Assembly: GCA_948470475.1 (NCBI GenBank)
Contig: OX419338.1
Location: 33,300,382-33,364,381, forward strand
Length of the DNA stretch: 64,000 bases
Reading direction: 5' to 3'
Source of the DNA: Galaxea fascicularis
Lineage: Eukaryota > Cnidaria > Anthozoa > Scleractinia > Euphylliidae
Shown here: one piece after another, positions 13,201-27,700 of the stretch
How the letters are laid out: every line of letters starts with the position of its first letter
Position numbering within the stretch: the stretch's first letter is position 1
The notes under the pieces: model-generated
What the model was told of the DNA's origin: nothing
Databases searched by the model: none
Seen by the model: the letters and a program-made list of their open reading frames with translations, nothing else
Made by a program: the position numbers and the translations under genes

Positions 13201-16200
13201 TTATCTCATTGCCTTCTTTAGAGCCAGCAAGAAAAATCCACCAAAATCCTCATTTTCAAACAGAAATTACAGTATGACTATTGAAACAATGGTATTTGAA
13301 TTTTGCTCGATTTTGCCCATTGACCAATTTCTATTGTTTCAATCATCATAGGCGATTTTCTCGTTTAATATAAGAGCTCTAGCGTTGTAACTTGGACAAC
13401 ATGTTTATCTCATTGCCTTCTTTAGAGCCAGCAAGAAAAATCCACCAAAATCCTCATTTTCAAACAGAAATTACAGTATGACTATTGAAACAATGGTATT
13501 TGAATTTTGCTGGATTTTGCCCATTGACCAATTTCTATTGTTTCAATAATCATAGGCGATTTTCTCGGTTAATATAAGAGCTCTAGCGTTGTAACTTGGA
13601 CAACATGTTTATCTCATTGCCTTCTTTAGAGCCAGCAAGAAAAATCCACCAAAATCCTCATTTTCAAACAGAAATTACAGTTTGACTATTGAAACAATGG
13701 TATTTGAATTTTGCTCGATTTTGCCCATTGACCAATTTCTATTGTTTCAATAATCATAGGCGATTTTCTCGTTTAATATAAGAGCTCTAGCGTTGTAACT
13801 TGGACAACATGTTTAGATCATTGCCTTCTTTAGAGCCAGCAAGAAAAATCCACCAAAATCCTCATTTTCAAACAGAAATTACAGTATGACTATTGAAACA
13901 ATGGTATTTGAATTTTGCTCGATTTTGCCCATTGACCAATTTCTATTGTTTCAATAATCATAGGCGATTTTCTCGGTTAATATAAGAGCTCTAGCGTTGT
14001 AACTTGGACAACATGTTTATCTCATTGCCTTCTTTAGAGCCAGCAAGAAAAATCCACCAAAATCCTCATTTTCAAACAGAAATTACAGTATGACTATTGA
14101 AACAATGGTATTTGAATTTTGCTGGATTTTGCCCATTGACCAATTTCTATTGTTTCAATAATCATAGGCGATTTTCTCGTTTAATATAAGAGCTCTAGCG
14201 TTGTAACTTGGACAACATGTTTATCTCATTGCCTTCTTTAGAGCCAGCAAGAAAAATCCACCAAAATCCTCATTTTCAAACAGAAATTACAGTATGACTA
14301 TTGAAACAATGGTATTTGAATTTTGCTGGATTTTGCCCATTGACCAATTTCTATTGTTTCAATAATCATAGGCGATTTTCTCGGTTAATATAAGAGCTCT
14401 AGCGTTGTAACTTGGACAACATGTTTATCTCATTGCCTTCTTTAGAGCCAGCAAGAAAAATCCACCAAAATCCTCATTTTCAAACAGAAATTACAGTATG
14501 ACTATTGAAACAATGGTATTTGAATTTTGCTGGATTTTGCCCATTGACCAATTTCTATTGTTTCAATAATCATAGGCGATTTTCTCGGTTAATATAAGAG
14601 CTCTAGCGTTGTAACTTGGACAACATGTTTATCTCATTGCCTTCTTTAGAGCCAGCAAGAAAAATCCACCAAAATCCTCATTTTCAAACAGAAATTACAG
14701 TTTGACTATTGAAACAATGGTATTTGAATTTTGCTCGATTTTGCCCATTGACCAATTTCTATTGTTTCAATAATCATAGGCGATTTTCTCGTTTAATATA
14801 AGAGCTCTAGCGTTGTAACTTGGACAACATGTTTATCTCATTGCCTTCTTTAGAGCCAGCAAGAAAAATCCACCAAAATCCTCATTTTCAAACAGAAATT
14901 ACAGTATGACTATTGAAACAATGGTATTTGAATTTTGCTCGATTTTGCCCATTGACCAATTTCTATTGTTTCAATAATCATAGGCGATTTTCTCGGTTAA
15001 TATAAGAGCTCTAGCGTTGTAACTTGGACAACATGTTTATCTCATTGCCTTCTTTAGAGCCAGCAAGAAAAATCCACCAAAATCCTCATTTTCAAACAGA
15101 AATTACAGTATGACTATTGAAACAATGGTATTTGAATTTTGCTGGATTTTGCCCATTGACCAATTTCTATTGTTTCAATAATCATAGGCGATTTTCTCGT
15201 TTAATATAAGAGCTCTAGCGTTGTAACTTGGACAACATGTTTATCTCATTGCCTTCTTTAGAGCCAGCAAGAAAAATCCACCAAAATACTCATTTTCAAA
15301 CAGAAATTACAGTATGACTATTGAAACAATGGTATTTGAATTTTGCTCGATTTTGCCCATTGACCAATTTCTATTGTTTCAATAATCATAGGCGATTTTC
15401 TCGGTTAATATAAGAGCTCTAGCGTTGTAACTTGGACAACATGTTTATCTCATTGCCTTCTTTAGAGCCAGCAAGAAAAATCCACCAAAATCCTCATTTT
15501 CAAACAGAAATTACAGTATGACTATTGAAACAATGGTATTTGAATTTTGCTGGATTTTGCCCATTGACCAATTTCTATTGTTTCAATAATCATAGGCGAT
15601 TTTCTCGGTTAATATAAGAGCTCTAGCGTTGTAACTTGGACAACATGTTTATCTCATTGCCTTCTTTAGAGCCAGCAAGAAAAATCCACCAAAATCCTCA
15701 TTTTCAAACAGAAATTACAGTATGACTATTGAAACAATGGTATTTGAATTTTGCTCGATTTTGCCCATTGACCAATTTCTATTGTTTCAATAATCATAGG
15801 CGATTTTCTCGGTTAATATATGAGCTCTAGCGTTGTAACTTGGACAACATGTTTATCTCATTGCCTTCTTTAGAGCCAGCAAGAAATATCCACCAAAATC
15901 CTTATTTTCAAACAGAAATTACAGTTTGACTATTGAAACAATGGTATTTGAATTTTGCTCGATTTTGCCCATTGACCAATTTCTATTGTTTCAATAATCA
16001 TAGGCGATTTTCTCGGTTAATATAAGAGCTCTAGCGTTGTAACTTGGACAACATGTTTATCTCATTGCCTTCTTTAGAGCCAGCAAGAAAAATCCACCAA
16101 AATCCTCATTTTCAAACAGAAATTACAGTATGACTATTGAAACAATGGTATTTGAATTTTGCTGGATTTTGCCCATTGACCAATTTCTATTGTTTCAATC

Positions 16201-19200
16201 ATCATAGGCGATTTTCTCGTTTAATATAAGAGCTCTAGCGTTGTAACTTGGACAACATGTTTAGATCATTGCCTTCTTTAGAGCCAGCAAGAAAAATCCA
16301 CCAAAATCCTCATTTTCAAACAGAAATTACAGTATGACTATTGAAACAATGGTATTTGAATTTTGCTCGATTTTGCCCATTGACCAATTTCTATTGTTTC
16401 AATAATCATAGGCGATTTTCTCGTTTAATATAAGAGCTCTAGCGTTGTAACTTGGACAACATGTTTATCTCATTGCCTTCTTTAGAGCCAGCAAGAAAAA
16501 TCCACCAAAATCCTCATTTTCAAACAGAAATTACAGTATGACTATTGAAACAATGGTATTTGAATTTTGCTCGATTTTGCCCATTGACCAATTTCTATTG
16601 TTTCAATAATCATAGGCGATTTTCTCGGTTAATATAAGAGCTCTAGCGTTGTAACTTGGACAACATGTTTATCTCATTGCCTTCTTTAGAGCCAGCAAGA
16701 AAAATCCACCAAAATCCTCATTTTCAAACAGAAATTACAGTATGACTATTGAAACAATGGTATTTGAATTTTGCTGGATTTTGCCCATTGACCAATTTCT
16801 ATTGTTTCAATAATCATAGGCGATTTTCTCGTTTAATATAAGAGCTCTAGCGTTGTAACTTGGACAACATGTTTATCTCATTGCCTTCTTTAGAGCCAGC
16901 AAGAAAAATCCACCAAAATACTCATTTTCAAACAGAAATTACAGTATGACTATTGAAACAATGGTATTTGAATTTTGCTCGATTTTGCCCATTGACCAAT
17001 TTCTATTGTTTCAATAATCATAGGCGATTTTCTCGGTTAATATAAGAGCTCTAGCGTTGTAACTTGGACAACATGTTTATCTCATTGCCTTCTTTAGAGC
17101 CAGCAAGAAAAATCCACCAAAATCCTCATTTTCAAACAGAAATTACAGTATGACTATTGAAACAATGGTATTTGAATTTTGCTCGATTTTGCCCATTGAC
17201 CAATTTCTATTGTTTCAATAATCATAGGCGATTTTCTCGGTTAATATAAGAGCTCTAGCGTTGTAACTTGGACAACAGTTTTATCTCATTGCCTTCTTTA
17301 GAGCCAGCAAGAAAAATCCACCAAAATCCTCATTTTCAAACAGAAATTACAGTATGACTATTGAAACAATGGTATTTGAATTTTGCTCGATTTTGCCCAT
17401 TGACCAATTTCTATTGTTTCAATAATCATAGGCGATTTTCTCGGTTAATATATGAGCTCTAGCGTTGTAACTTGGACAACATGTTTATCTCATTGCCTTC
17501 TTTAGAGCCAGCAAGAAATATCCACCAAAATCCTCATTTTCAAACAGAAATTACAGTTTGACTATTGAAACAATGGTATTTGAATTTTGCTCGATTTTGC
17601 CCATTGACCAATTTCTATTGTTTCAATAATCATAGGCGATTTTCTCGGTTAATATAAGAGCTCTAGCGTTGTAACTTGGACAACATGTTTATCTCATTGC
17701 CTTCTTTAGAGCCAGCAAGAAAAATCCACCAAAATCCTCATTTTCAAACAGAAATTACAGTATGACTATTGAAACAATGGTATTTGAATTTTGCTCGATT
17801 TTGCCCATTGACCAATTTCTATTGTTTCAATAATCATAGGCGATTTTCTCGGTTAATATAAGAGCTCTAGCGTTGTAACTTGGACAACAGTTTTATCTCA
17901 TTGCCTTCTTTAGAGCCAGCAAGAAAAATCCACCAAAATCCTCATTTTCAAAACAGAAATTACAGTATGACTATTGAAACAATGGTATTTGAATTTTGCT
18001 CGATTTTGCCCATTGACCAATTTCTATTGTTTCAATAATCATAGGCGATTTTCTCGGTTAATATAAGAGCTCTAGCGTTGTAACTTGGACAACATGTTTA
18101 GATCATTGCCTTCTTTAGAGCCAGCAAGAAAAATCCACCAAAATCCTCATTTTCAAACAGAAATTACAGTATGACTATTGAAACAATGGTATTTGAATTT
18201 TGCTCGATTTTGCCCATTGACCAATTTCTATTGTTTCAATAATCATAGGCGATTTTCTCGGTTAATATAAGAGCTCTAGCGTTGTAACTTGGACAACATG
18301 TTTATCTCATTGCCTTCTTTAGAGCCAGCAAGAAAAATCCACCAAAATCCTCATTTTCAAACAGAAATTACAGTATGACTATTGAAACAATGGTATTTGA
18401 ATTTTGCTGGATTTTGCCCATTGACCAATTTCTATTGTTTAAATCATCATAGGCGATTTTCTCGTTTAATATAAGAGCTCTAGCGTTGTAACTTGGACAA
18501 CATGTTTATCTCTTGCCTTCTTTAGAGCCAGCAAGAAAAATCCACCAAAATCCTCATTTTCAAACAGAAATTACAGTATGACTATTGAAACAATGGTATT
18601 TGAATTTTGCTCGATTTTGCCCATTGACCAATTTCTATTGTTTCAATAATCATAGGCGATTTTCTCGGTTAATATAAGAGCTCTAGCGTTGTAACTTGGA
18701 CAACATGTTTATCTCATTGCCTTCTTTAGAGCCAGCAAGAAAAATCCACCAAAATCCTCATTTTCAAACAGAAATTACAGTTTGACTATTGAAACAATGG
18801 TATTTGAATTTTGCTCGATTTTGCCCATTGACCAATTTCTATTGTTTCAATAATCATAGGCGATTTTCTCGTTTAATATAAGAGCTCTAGCGTTGTAACT
18901 TGGACAACATGTTTATCTCATTGCCTTCTTTAGAGCCAGCAAGAAAAATCCACCAAAATCCTCATTTTCAAACAGAAATTACAGTATGACTATTGAAACA
19001 ATGGTATTTGAATTTTGCTCGATTTTGCCCATTGACCAATTTCTATTGTTTCAATAATCATAGGCGATTTTCTCGGTTAATATAAGAGCTCTAGCGTTGT
19101 AACTTGGACAACATGTTTATCTCATTGCCTTCTTTAGAGCCAGCAAGAAAAATCCACCAAAATCCTCATTTTCAAACAGAAATTACAGTATGACTATTGA

Positions 19201-21760
19201 AACAATGGTATTTGAATTTTGCTCGATTTTGCCCATTGACCAATTTCTATTGTTTCAATAATCATAGGCGATTTTCTCGGTTAATATAAGAGCTCTAGCG
19301 TTGTAACTTGGACAACATGTTTATCTCATTGCCTTCTTTAGAGCCAGCAAGAAAAATCCACCAAAATCCTCATTTTCAAACAGAAATTACAGTATGACTA
19401 TTGAAACAATGGTATTTGAATTTTGCTCGATTTTGCCCATTGACCAATTTCTATTGTTTCAATAATCATAGGCGATTTTCTCGGTTAATATAAGAGCTCT
19501 AGCGTTGTAACTTGGACAACATGTTTATCTCATTGCCTTCTTTAGAGCCAGCAAGAAAAATCCACCAAAATCCTCATTTTCAAACAGAAATTACAGTTTG
19601 ACTATTGAAACAATGGTATTTGAATTTTGCTCGATTTTGCCCATTGACCAATTTCTATTGTTTCAATAATCATAGGCGATTTTCTCGTTTAATATAAGAG
19701 CTCTAGCGTTGTAACTTGGACAACATGTTTATCTCATTGCCTTCTTTAGAGCCAGCAAGAAAAATCCACCAAAATCCTCATTTTCAAACAGAAATTACAG
19801 TATGACTATTGAAACAATGGTATTTGAATTTTGCTCGATTTTGCCCATTGACCAATTTCTATTGTTTCAATAATCATAGGCGATTTTCTCGGTTAATATA
19901 AGAGCTCTAGCGTTGTAACTTGGACAACATGTTTATCTCATTGCCTTCTTTAGAGCCAGCAAGAAAAATCCACCAAAATCCTCATTTTCAAACAGAAATT
20001 ACAGTATGACTATTGAAACAATGGTATTTGAATTTTGCTGGATTTTGCCCATTGACCAATTTCTATTGTTTCAATAATCATAGGCGATTTTCTCGGTTAA
20101 TATAAGAGCTCTAGCGTTGTAACTTGGACAACATGTTTATCTCATTGCCTTCTTTAGAGCCAGCAAGAAAAATCCACCAAAATCCTCATTTTCAAACAGA
20201 AATTACAGTATGACTATTGAAACAATGGTATTTGAATTTTGCTCGATTTTGCCCATTGACCAATTTCTATTGTTTCAATAATCATAGGCGATTTTCTCGG
20301 TTAATATAAGAGCTCTAGCGTTGTAACTTGGACAACATGTTTATCTCATTGCCTTCTTTAGAGCCAGCAAGAAAAATCCACCAAAATCCTCATTTTCAAA
20401 CAGAAATTACAGTATGACTATTGAAACAATGGTATTTGAATTTTGCTCGATTTTGCCCATTGACCAATTTCTATTGTTTCAATAATCATAGGCGATTTTC
20501 TCGGTTAATATAAGAGCTCTAGCGTTGTAACTTGGACAACATGTTTAGATCATTGCCTTCTTTAGAGCCAGCAAGAAAAATCCACCAAAATCCTCATTTT
20601 CAAACAGAAATTACAGTATGACTATTGAAACAATGGTATTTGAATTTTGCTCGATTTTGCCCATTGACCAATTTCTATTGTTTCAATAATCATAGGCGAT
20701 TTTCTCGGTTAATATAAGAGCTCTAGCGTTGTAACTTGGACAACATGTTTATCTCATTGCCTTCTTTAGAGCCAGCAAGAAAAATCCACCAAAATCCTCA
20801 TTTTCAAACAGAAATTACAGTTTGACTATTGAAACAATGGTATTTGAATTTTGCTCGATTTTGCCCATTGACCAATTTCTATTGTTTCAATAATCATAGG
20901 CGATTTTCTCGTTTAATATAAGAGCTCTAGCGTTGTAACTTGGACAACATGTTTATCTCATTGCCTTCTTTAGAGCCAGCAAGAAAAATCCACCAAAATC
21001 CTCATTTTCAAACAGAAATTACAGTATGACTATTGAAACAATGGTATTTGAATTTTGCTCGATTTTGCCCATTGACCAATTTCTATTGTTTCAATAATCA
21101 TAGGCGATTTTCTCGGTTAATATAAGAGCTCTAGCGTTGTAACTTGGACAACATGTTTATCTCATTGCCTTCTTTAGAGCCAGCAAGAAAAATCCACCAA
21201 AATCCTCATTTTCAAACAGAAATTACAGTATGACTATTGAAACAATGGTATTTGAATTTTGCTGGATTTTGCCCATTGACCAATTTCTATTGTTTCAATA
21301 ATCATAGGCGATTTTCTCGGTTAATATAAGAGCTCTAGCGTTGTAACTTGGACAACATGTTTATCTCATTGCCTTCTTTAGAGCCAGCAAGAAAAATCCA
21401 CCAAAATCCTCATTTTCAAACAGAAATTACAGTATGACTATTGAAACAATGGTATTTGAATTTTGCTCGATTTTGCCCATTGACCAATTTCTATTGTTTC
21501 AATAATCATAGGCGATTTTCTCGGTTAATATAAGAGCTCTAGCGTTGTAACTTGGACAACATGTTTAGATCACTGCCTTCTTTAGAGCCAGCAAGAAAAA
21601 TCCACCAAAATCCTCATTTTCAAACAGAAATTACAGTATGACTATTGAAACAATGGTATTTGAATTTTGCTGGATTTTGCCCATTGACCAATTTCTATTG
21701 TTTCAATCATCATAGGCGATTTTCTCGTTTAATATAAGAGCTCTAGCGTTGTAACTTGGA

Positions 21761-24700
21761 CAACATGTTATTCTCATTTCTTTTTTTAGTGCCAGCAAGA
21801 AAAATCCACCAAAATCTTCATTTTCAAACAGAAATTACAGTATGACTATTGAAACAATGGTATTTGAATTTTGCTCGATTTTGCCCATTGACCAATTTCT
21901 ATTGTTTCAATAATCATAGGCGATTTTCTCGGTTAATATAAGAGCTCTAGCGTTGTAACTTGGACAACATGTTTATCTCATTGCCTTCTTTAGAGCCAGC
22001 AAGAAAAATCCACCAAAATCCTCATTTTCAAACAGAAATTACAGTATGACTATTGAAACAATGGTATTTGAATTTTGCTCGATTTTGCCCATTGACCAAT
22101 TTCTATTGTTTCAATAATCATAGGCGATTTTCTCGGTTAATATAAGAGCTCTAGCGTTGTAACTTGGACAACATGTTTATCTCATTGCCTTCTTTAGAGC
22201 CAGCAAGAAAAATCCACCAAAATCCTCATTTTCAAACAGAAATTACAGTATGACTATTGAAACAATGGTATTTGAATTTTGCTCGATTTTGCCCATTGAC
22301 CAATTTCTATTGTTTCAATAATCATAGGCGATTTTCTCGGTTAATATAAGAGCTCTAGCGTTGTAACTTGGACAACATGTTTAGATCACTGCCTTCTTTA
22401 GAGCCAGCAAGAAAAATCCACCAAAATCCTCATTTTCAAACAGAAATTACAGTATGACTATTGAAACAATGGTATTTGAATTTTGCTCGATTTTGCCCAT
22501 TGACCAATTTCTATTGTTTCAATCATCATAGGCGATTTTCTCGGTTAATATAAGAGCTCTAGCGTTGTAACTTGGACAACATGTTTAGATCACTGCCTTC
22601 TTTAGAGCCAGCAAGAAAAATCCACCAAAATCCTCATTTTCAAACAGAAATTACAGTATGACTATTGAAACAATGGTATTTGAATTTTGCTCGATTTTGC
22701 CCATTGACCAATTTCTATTGTTTCAATAATCATAGGCGATTTTCTCGGTTAATATAAGAGCTCTAGCGTTGTAACTTGGACAACATGTGTATCTCATTGC
22801 CTTCTTTAGAGCCAGCAAGAAAAATTTACCAAAATCCTCATTTTCAAACAGAAATTACAGTATGACTATTGAAACAATGGTATTTGAATTTTGCTCGATT
22901 TTGCCCATTAACCAATTTCTATTGTTTCAATAATCATAGGCGATTTTCTCGGTTAATATAAGAGCTCTAGCGTTGTAACTTGGACAACATGTTTAGATCA
23001 TTGCCTTCTTTAGAGCCAGCAAGAAAAATCCATCAAAATCCTCATTTTCAAACAGAAATTACAGTATGACTATTGAAACAATGGTATTTGAATTTTGCTC
23101 GATTTTGCCCATTGACCAATTTCTATTGTTTCAATAATCATAGGCGATTTTCTCGGTTAATATAAGAGCTCTAGCGTTGTAACTTGGACAACATGTGTAT
23201 CTCATTGCCTTCTTTAGAGCCAGCAAGAAAAATTTACCAAAATCCTTATTTTCAAACAGAAATTACAGTATGACTATTGAAACAATGGTATTTGAATTTT
23301 GCTCGATTTTGCCCATTAACCAATTTCTATTGTTTCAATAATCATAGGCGATTTTCTCGGTTAATATAAGAGCTCTAGCGTTGTAACTTGGACAACATGT
23401 TTAGATCACTGCCTTCTTTAGAGCCAGCAAGAAAAATCCATCAAAATCCTCATTTTCAAACAGAAATTACAGTATGACTATTGAAACAATGGTATTTGAA
23501 TTTTGCTCGATTTTGCCCATTGACCAATTTCTATTGTTTCAATAATCATAGGCGATTTTCTCGGTTAATATAAGAGCTCTAGCGTTGTAACTTGGACAAC
23601 ATGTTTATCCCATTGCCTTCTTTAGAGCCAGCAAGAAAAATCCACCAAAATCCTCATTTTCAAACAGAAATTACAGTATGACTATTGAAACAATGGTATT
23701 TGAATTTTGCTCGATTTTGCCCATTGACCAATTTCTATTGTTTCAATAATCATAGGCGATTTTCTCGGTTAATATAAGAGCTCTAGCGTTGTAACTTGGA
23801 CAACATGTGTATCTCATTGCCTTCTTTAGAGCCAGCAAGAAAAATTTACCAAAATCCTCATTTTCAAACAGAAATTACAGTATGACTATTGAAACAATGG
23901 TATTTGAATTTTGCTCGATTTTGCCCATTAACCAATTTCTATTGTTTCAATAATCATAGGCGATTTTCTCGGTTAATATAAGAGCTCTAGCGTTGTAACT
24001 TGGACAACATGTTTAGATCATTGCCTTCTTTAGAGCCAGCAAGAAAAATCCATCAAAATCCTCATTTTCAAACAGAAATTACAGTATGACTATTGAAACA
24101 ATGGTATTTGAATTTTGCTCGATTTTGCCCATTGACCAATTTCTATTGTTTCAATAATCATAGGCGATTTTCTCGGTTAATATAAGAGCTCTAGCGTTGT
24201 AACTTGGACAACATGTGTATCTCATTGCCTTCTTTAGAGCCAGCAAGAAAAATTTACCAAAATCCTTATTTTCAAACAGAAATTACAGTATGACTATTGA
24301 AACAATGGTATTTGAATTTTGCTCGATTTTGCCCATTAACCAATTTCTATTGTTTCAATAATCATAGGCGATTTTCTCGGTTAATATAAGAGCTCTAGCG
24401 TTGTAACTTGGACAACATGTTTAGATCACTGCCTTCTTTAGAGCCAGCAAGAAAAATCCATCAAAATCCTCATTTTCAAACAGAAATTACAGTATGACTA
24501 TTGAAACAATGGTATTTGAATTTTGCTCGATTTTGCCCATTGACCAATTTCTATTGTTTCAATAATCATAGGCGATTTTCTCGGTTAATATAAGAGCTCT
24601 AGCGTTGTAACTTGGACAACATGTTTATCCCATTGCCTTCTTTAGAGCCAGCAAGAAAAATCCACCAAAATCCTCATTTTCAAACAGAAATTACAGTATG

Positions 24701-27700
24701 ACTATTGAAACAATGGTATTTGAATTTTGCTCGATTTTGCCCATTGACCAATTTCTATTGTTTCAATAATCATAGGCGATTTTCTCGGTTAATATAAGAG
24801 CTCTAGCGTTGTAACTTGGACAACATGTTTAGATCATTGCCTTCCTTAGCCAGCAAGAAAAATCCATCAAAATCCTCATTTTCAAACAGAAATTACAGTA
24901 TGACTATTGAAACAATGGTATTTGAATTTTGCTCGATTTTGCCCATTGACCAATTTCTATTGTTTCAATAATCATAGGCGATTTTCTCGGTTAATATAAG
25001 AGCTCTAGCGTTGTAACTTGGACAACACGTTTAGATCATTGCCTTCTTTAGAGCCAGCAAGAAAAATCCATCAAAATCCTCATTTTCAAACAGAAATTAC
25101 AGTATGACTATTGAAACAATGGTATTTGAATTTTGCTCGATTTTGCCCATTGACCAATTTCTATTGTTTCAATAATCATAGGCGATTTTCTCGGTTAATA
25201 TAAGAGCTCTAGCGTTGTAACTTGGACAACATGTTTATCTCATTGCCTTCTTTAGAGCCAGCAAGAAAAATCCATCAAAATCCTCATTTTCAAACAGAAA
25301 TTACAGTATGACTATTGAAACAATGGTATTTGAATTTTGCTCGATTTTGCCCATTGACCAATTTCTATTGTTTCAATAATCATAGGCGATTTTCTCGGTT
25401 AATATAAGAGCTCTAGCGTTGTAACTTGGACAACATGTGTATCTCATTGCCTTCTTTAGAGCCAGCAAGAAAAATCCACCAAAATCCTCATTTTCAAACA
25501 GAAATTACAGTATGACTATTGAAACAATGGTATTTGAATTTTGCTCGATTTTGCCCATTGACCAATTTCTATTGTTTCAATAATCATAGGCGATTTTCTC
25601 GGTTAATATAAGAGCTCTAGCGTTGTAACTTGGACAACATGTTTAGATCACTGCCTTCTTTAGAGCCAGCAAGAAAAATCCATCAAAATCCTCATTTTCA
25701 AACAGAAATTACAGTATGACTATTGAAACAATGGTATTTGAATTTTGCTCGATTTTGCCCATTGACCAATTTCTATTGTTTCAATAATCATAGGCGATTT
25801 TCTCGGTTAATATAAGAGCTCTAGCGTTGTAACTTGGACAACATGTTTATCCCATTGCCTTCTTTAGAGCCAGCAAGAAAAATCCACCAAAATCCTCATT
25901 TTCAAACAGAAATTACAGTATGACTATTGAAACAATGGTATTTGAATTTTGCTCGATTTTGCCCATTGACCAATTTCTATTGTTTCAATAATCATAGGCG
26001 ATTTTCTCGGTTAATATAAGAGCTCTAGCGTTGTAACTTGGACAACATGTTTAGATCATTGCCTTCTTTAGAGCCAGCAAGAAAAATCCATCAAAATCCT
26101 CATTTTCAAACAGAAATTACAGTATGACTATTGAAACAATGGTATTTGAATTTTGCTCGATTTTGCCCATTGACCAATTTCTATTGTTTCAATAATCATA
26201 GGCGATTTTCTCGGTTAATATAAGAGCTCTAGCGTTGTAACTTGGACAACATGTTTATCTCATTGCCTTCTTTAGAGCCAGCAAGAAAAATCCACCAAAA
26301 TCCTCATTTTCAAACAGAAATTACAGTATGACTATTGAAACAATGGTATTTGAATTTTGCTCGATTTTGCCCATTGACCAATTTCTATTGTTTCAATAAT
26401 CATAGGCGATTTTCTCGGTTAATATAAGAGCTCTAGCGTTGTAACTTGGACAACATGTTTATCTCATTGCCTTCTTTAGAGCCAGCAAGAAAAATCCACC
26501 AAAATCCTCATTTTCAAACAGAAATTACAGTATGACTATTGAAACAATGGTATTTGAATTTTGCTGGATTTTGCCCATTGACCAATTTCTATTGTTTCAA
26601 TAATCATAGGCGATTTTCTCGGTTAATATAAGAGCTCTAGCGTTGTAACTTGGACAACATGTTTATCTCATTGCCTTCTTTAGAGCCAGCAAGAAAAATC
26701 CACCAAAATCCTCATTTTCAAACAGAAATTACAGTATGACTATTGAAACAATGGTATTTGAATTTTGCTCGATTTTGCCCATTGACCAATTTCTATTGTT
26801 TCAATAATCATAGGCGATTTTCTCGGTTAATATAAGAGCTCTAGCGTTGTAACTTGGACAACATGTTTAGATCACTGCCTTCTTTAGAGCCAGCAAGAAA
26901 AATCCACCAAAATCCTCATTTTCAAACAGAAATTACAGTATGACTATTGAAACAATGGTATTTGAATTTTGCTGGATTTTGCCCATTGACCAATTTCTAT
27001 TGTTTCAATCATCATAGGCGATTTTCTCGTTTAATATAAGAGCTCTAGCGTTGTAACTTGGACAACATGTTATTCTCATTTCTTTTTTTAGTGCCAGCAA
27101 GAAAAATCCACCAAAATCTTCATTTTCAAACAGAAATTACAGTATGACTATTGAAACAATGGTATTTGAATTTTGCTCGATTTTGCCCATTGACCAATTT
27201 CTATTGTTTCAATAATCATAGGCGATTTTCTCGGTTAATATAAGAGCTCTAGCGTTGTAACTTGGACAACATGTTTATCTCATTGCCTTCTTTAGAGCCA
27301 GCAAGAAAAATCCACCAAAATCCTCATTTTCAAACAGAAATTACAGTATGACTATTGAAACAATGGTATTTGAATTTTGCTGGATTTTGCCCATTGACCA
27401 ATTTCTATTGTTTCAATAATCATAGGCGATTTTCTCGGTTAATATAAGAGCTCTAGCGTTGTAACTTGGACAACATGTTTATCTCATTGCCTTCTTTAGA
27501 GCCAGCAAGAAAAATCCACCAAAATCCTCATTTTCAAACAGAAATTACAGTATGACTATTGAAACAATGGTATTTGAATTTTGCTCGATTTTGCCCATTG
27601 ACCAATTTCTATTGTTTCAATAATCATAGGCGATTTTCTCGGTTAATATAAGAGCTCTAGCGTTGTAACTTGGACAACATGTTTAGATCACTGCCTTCTT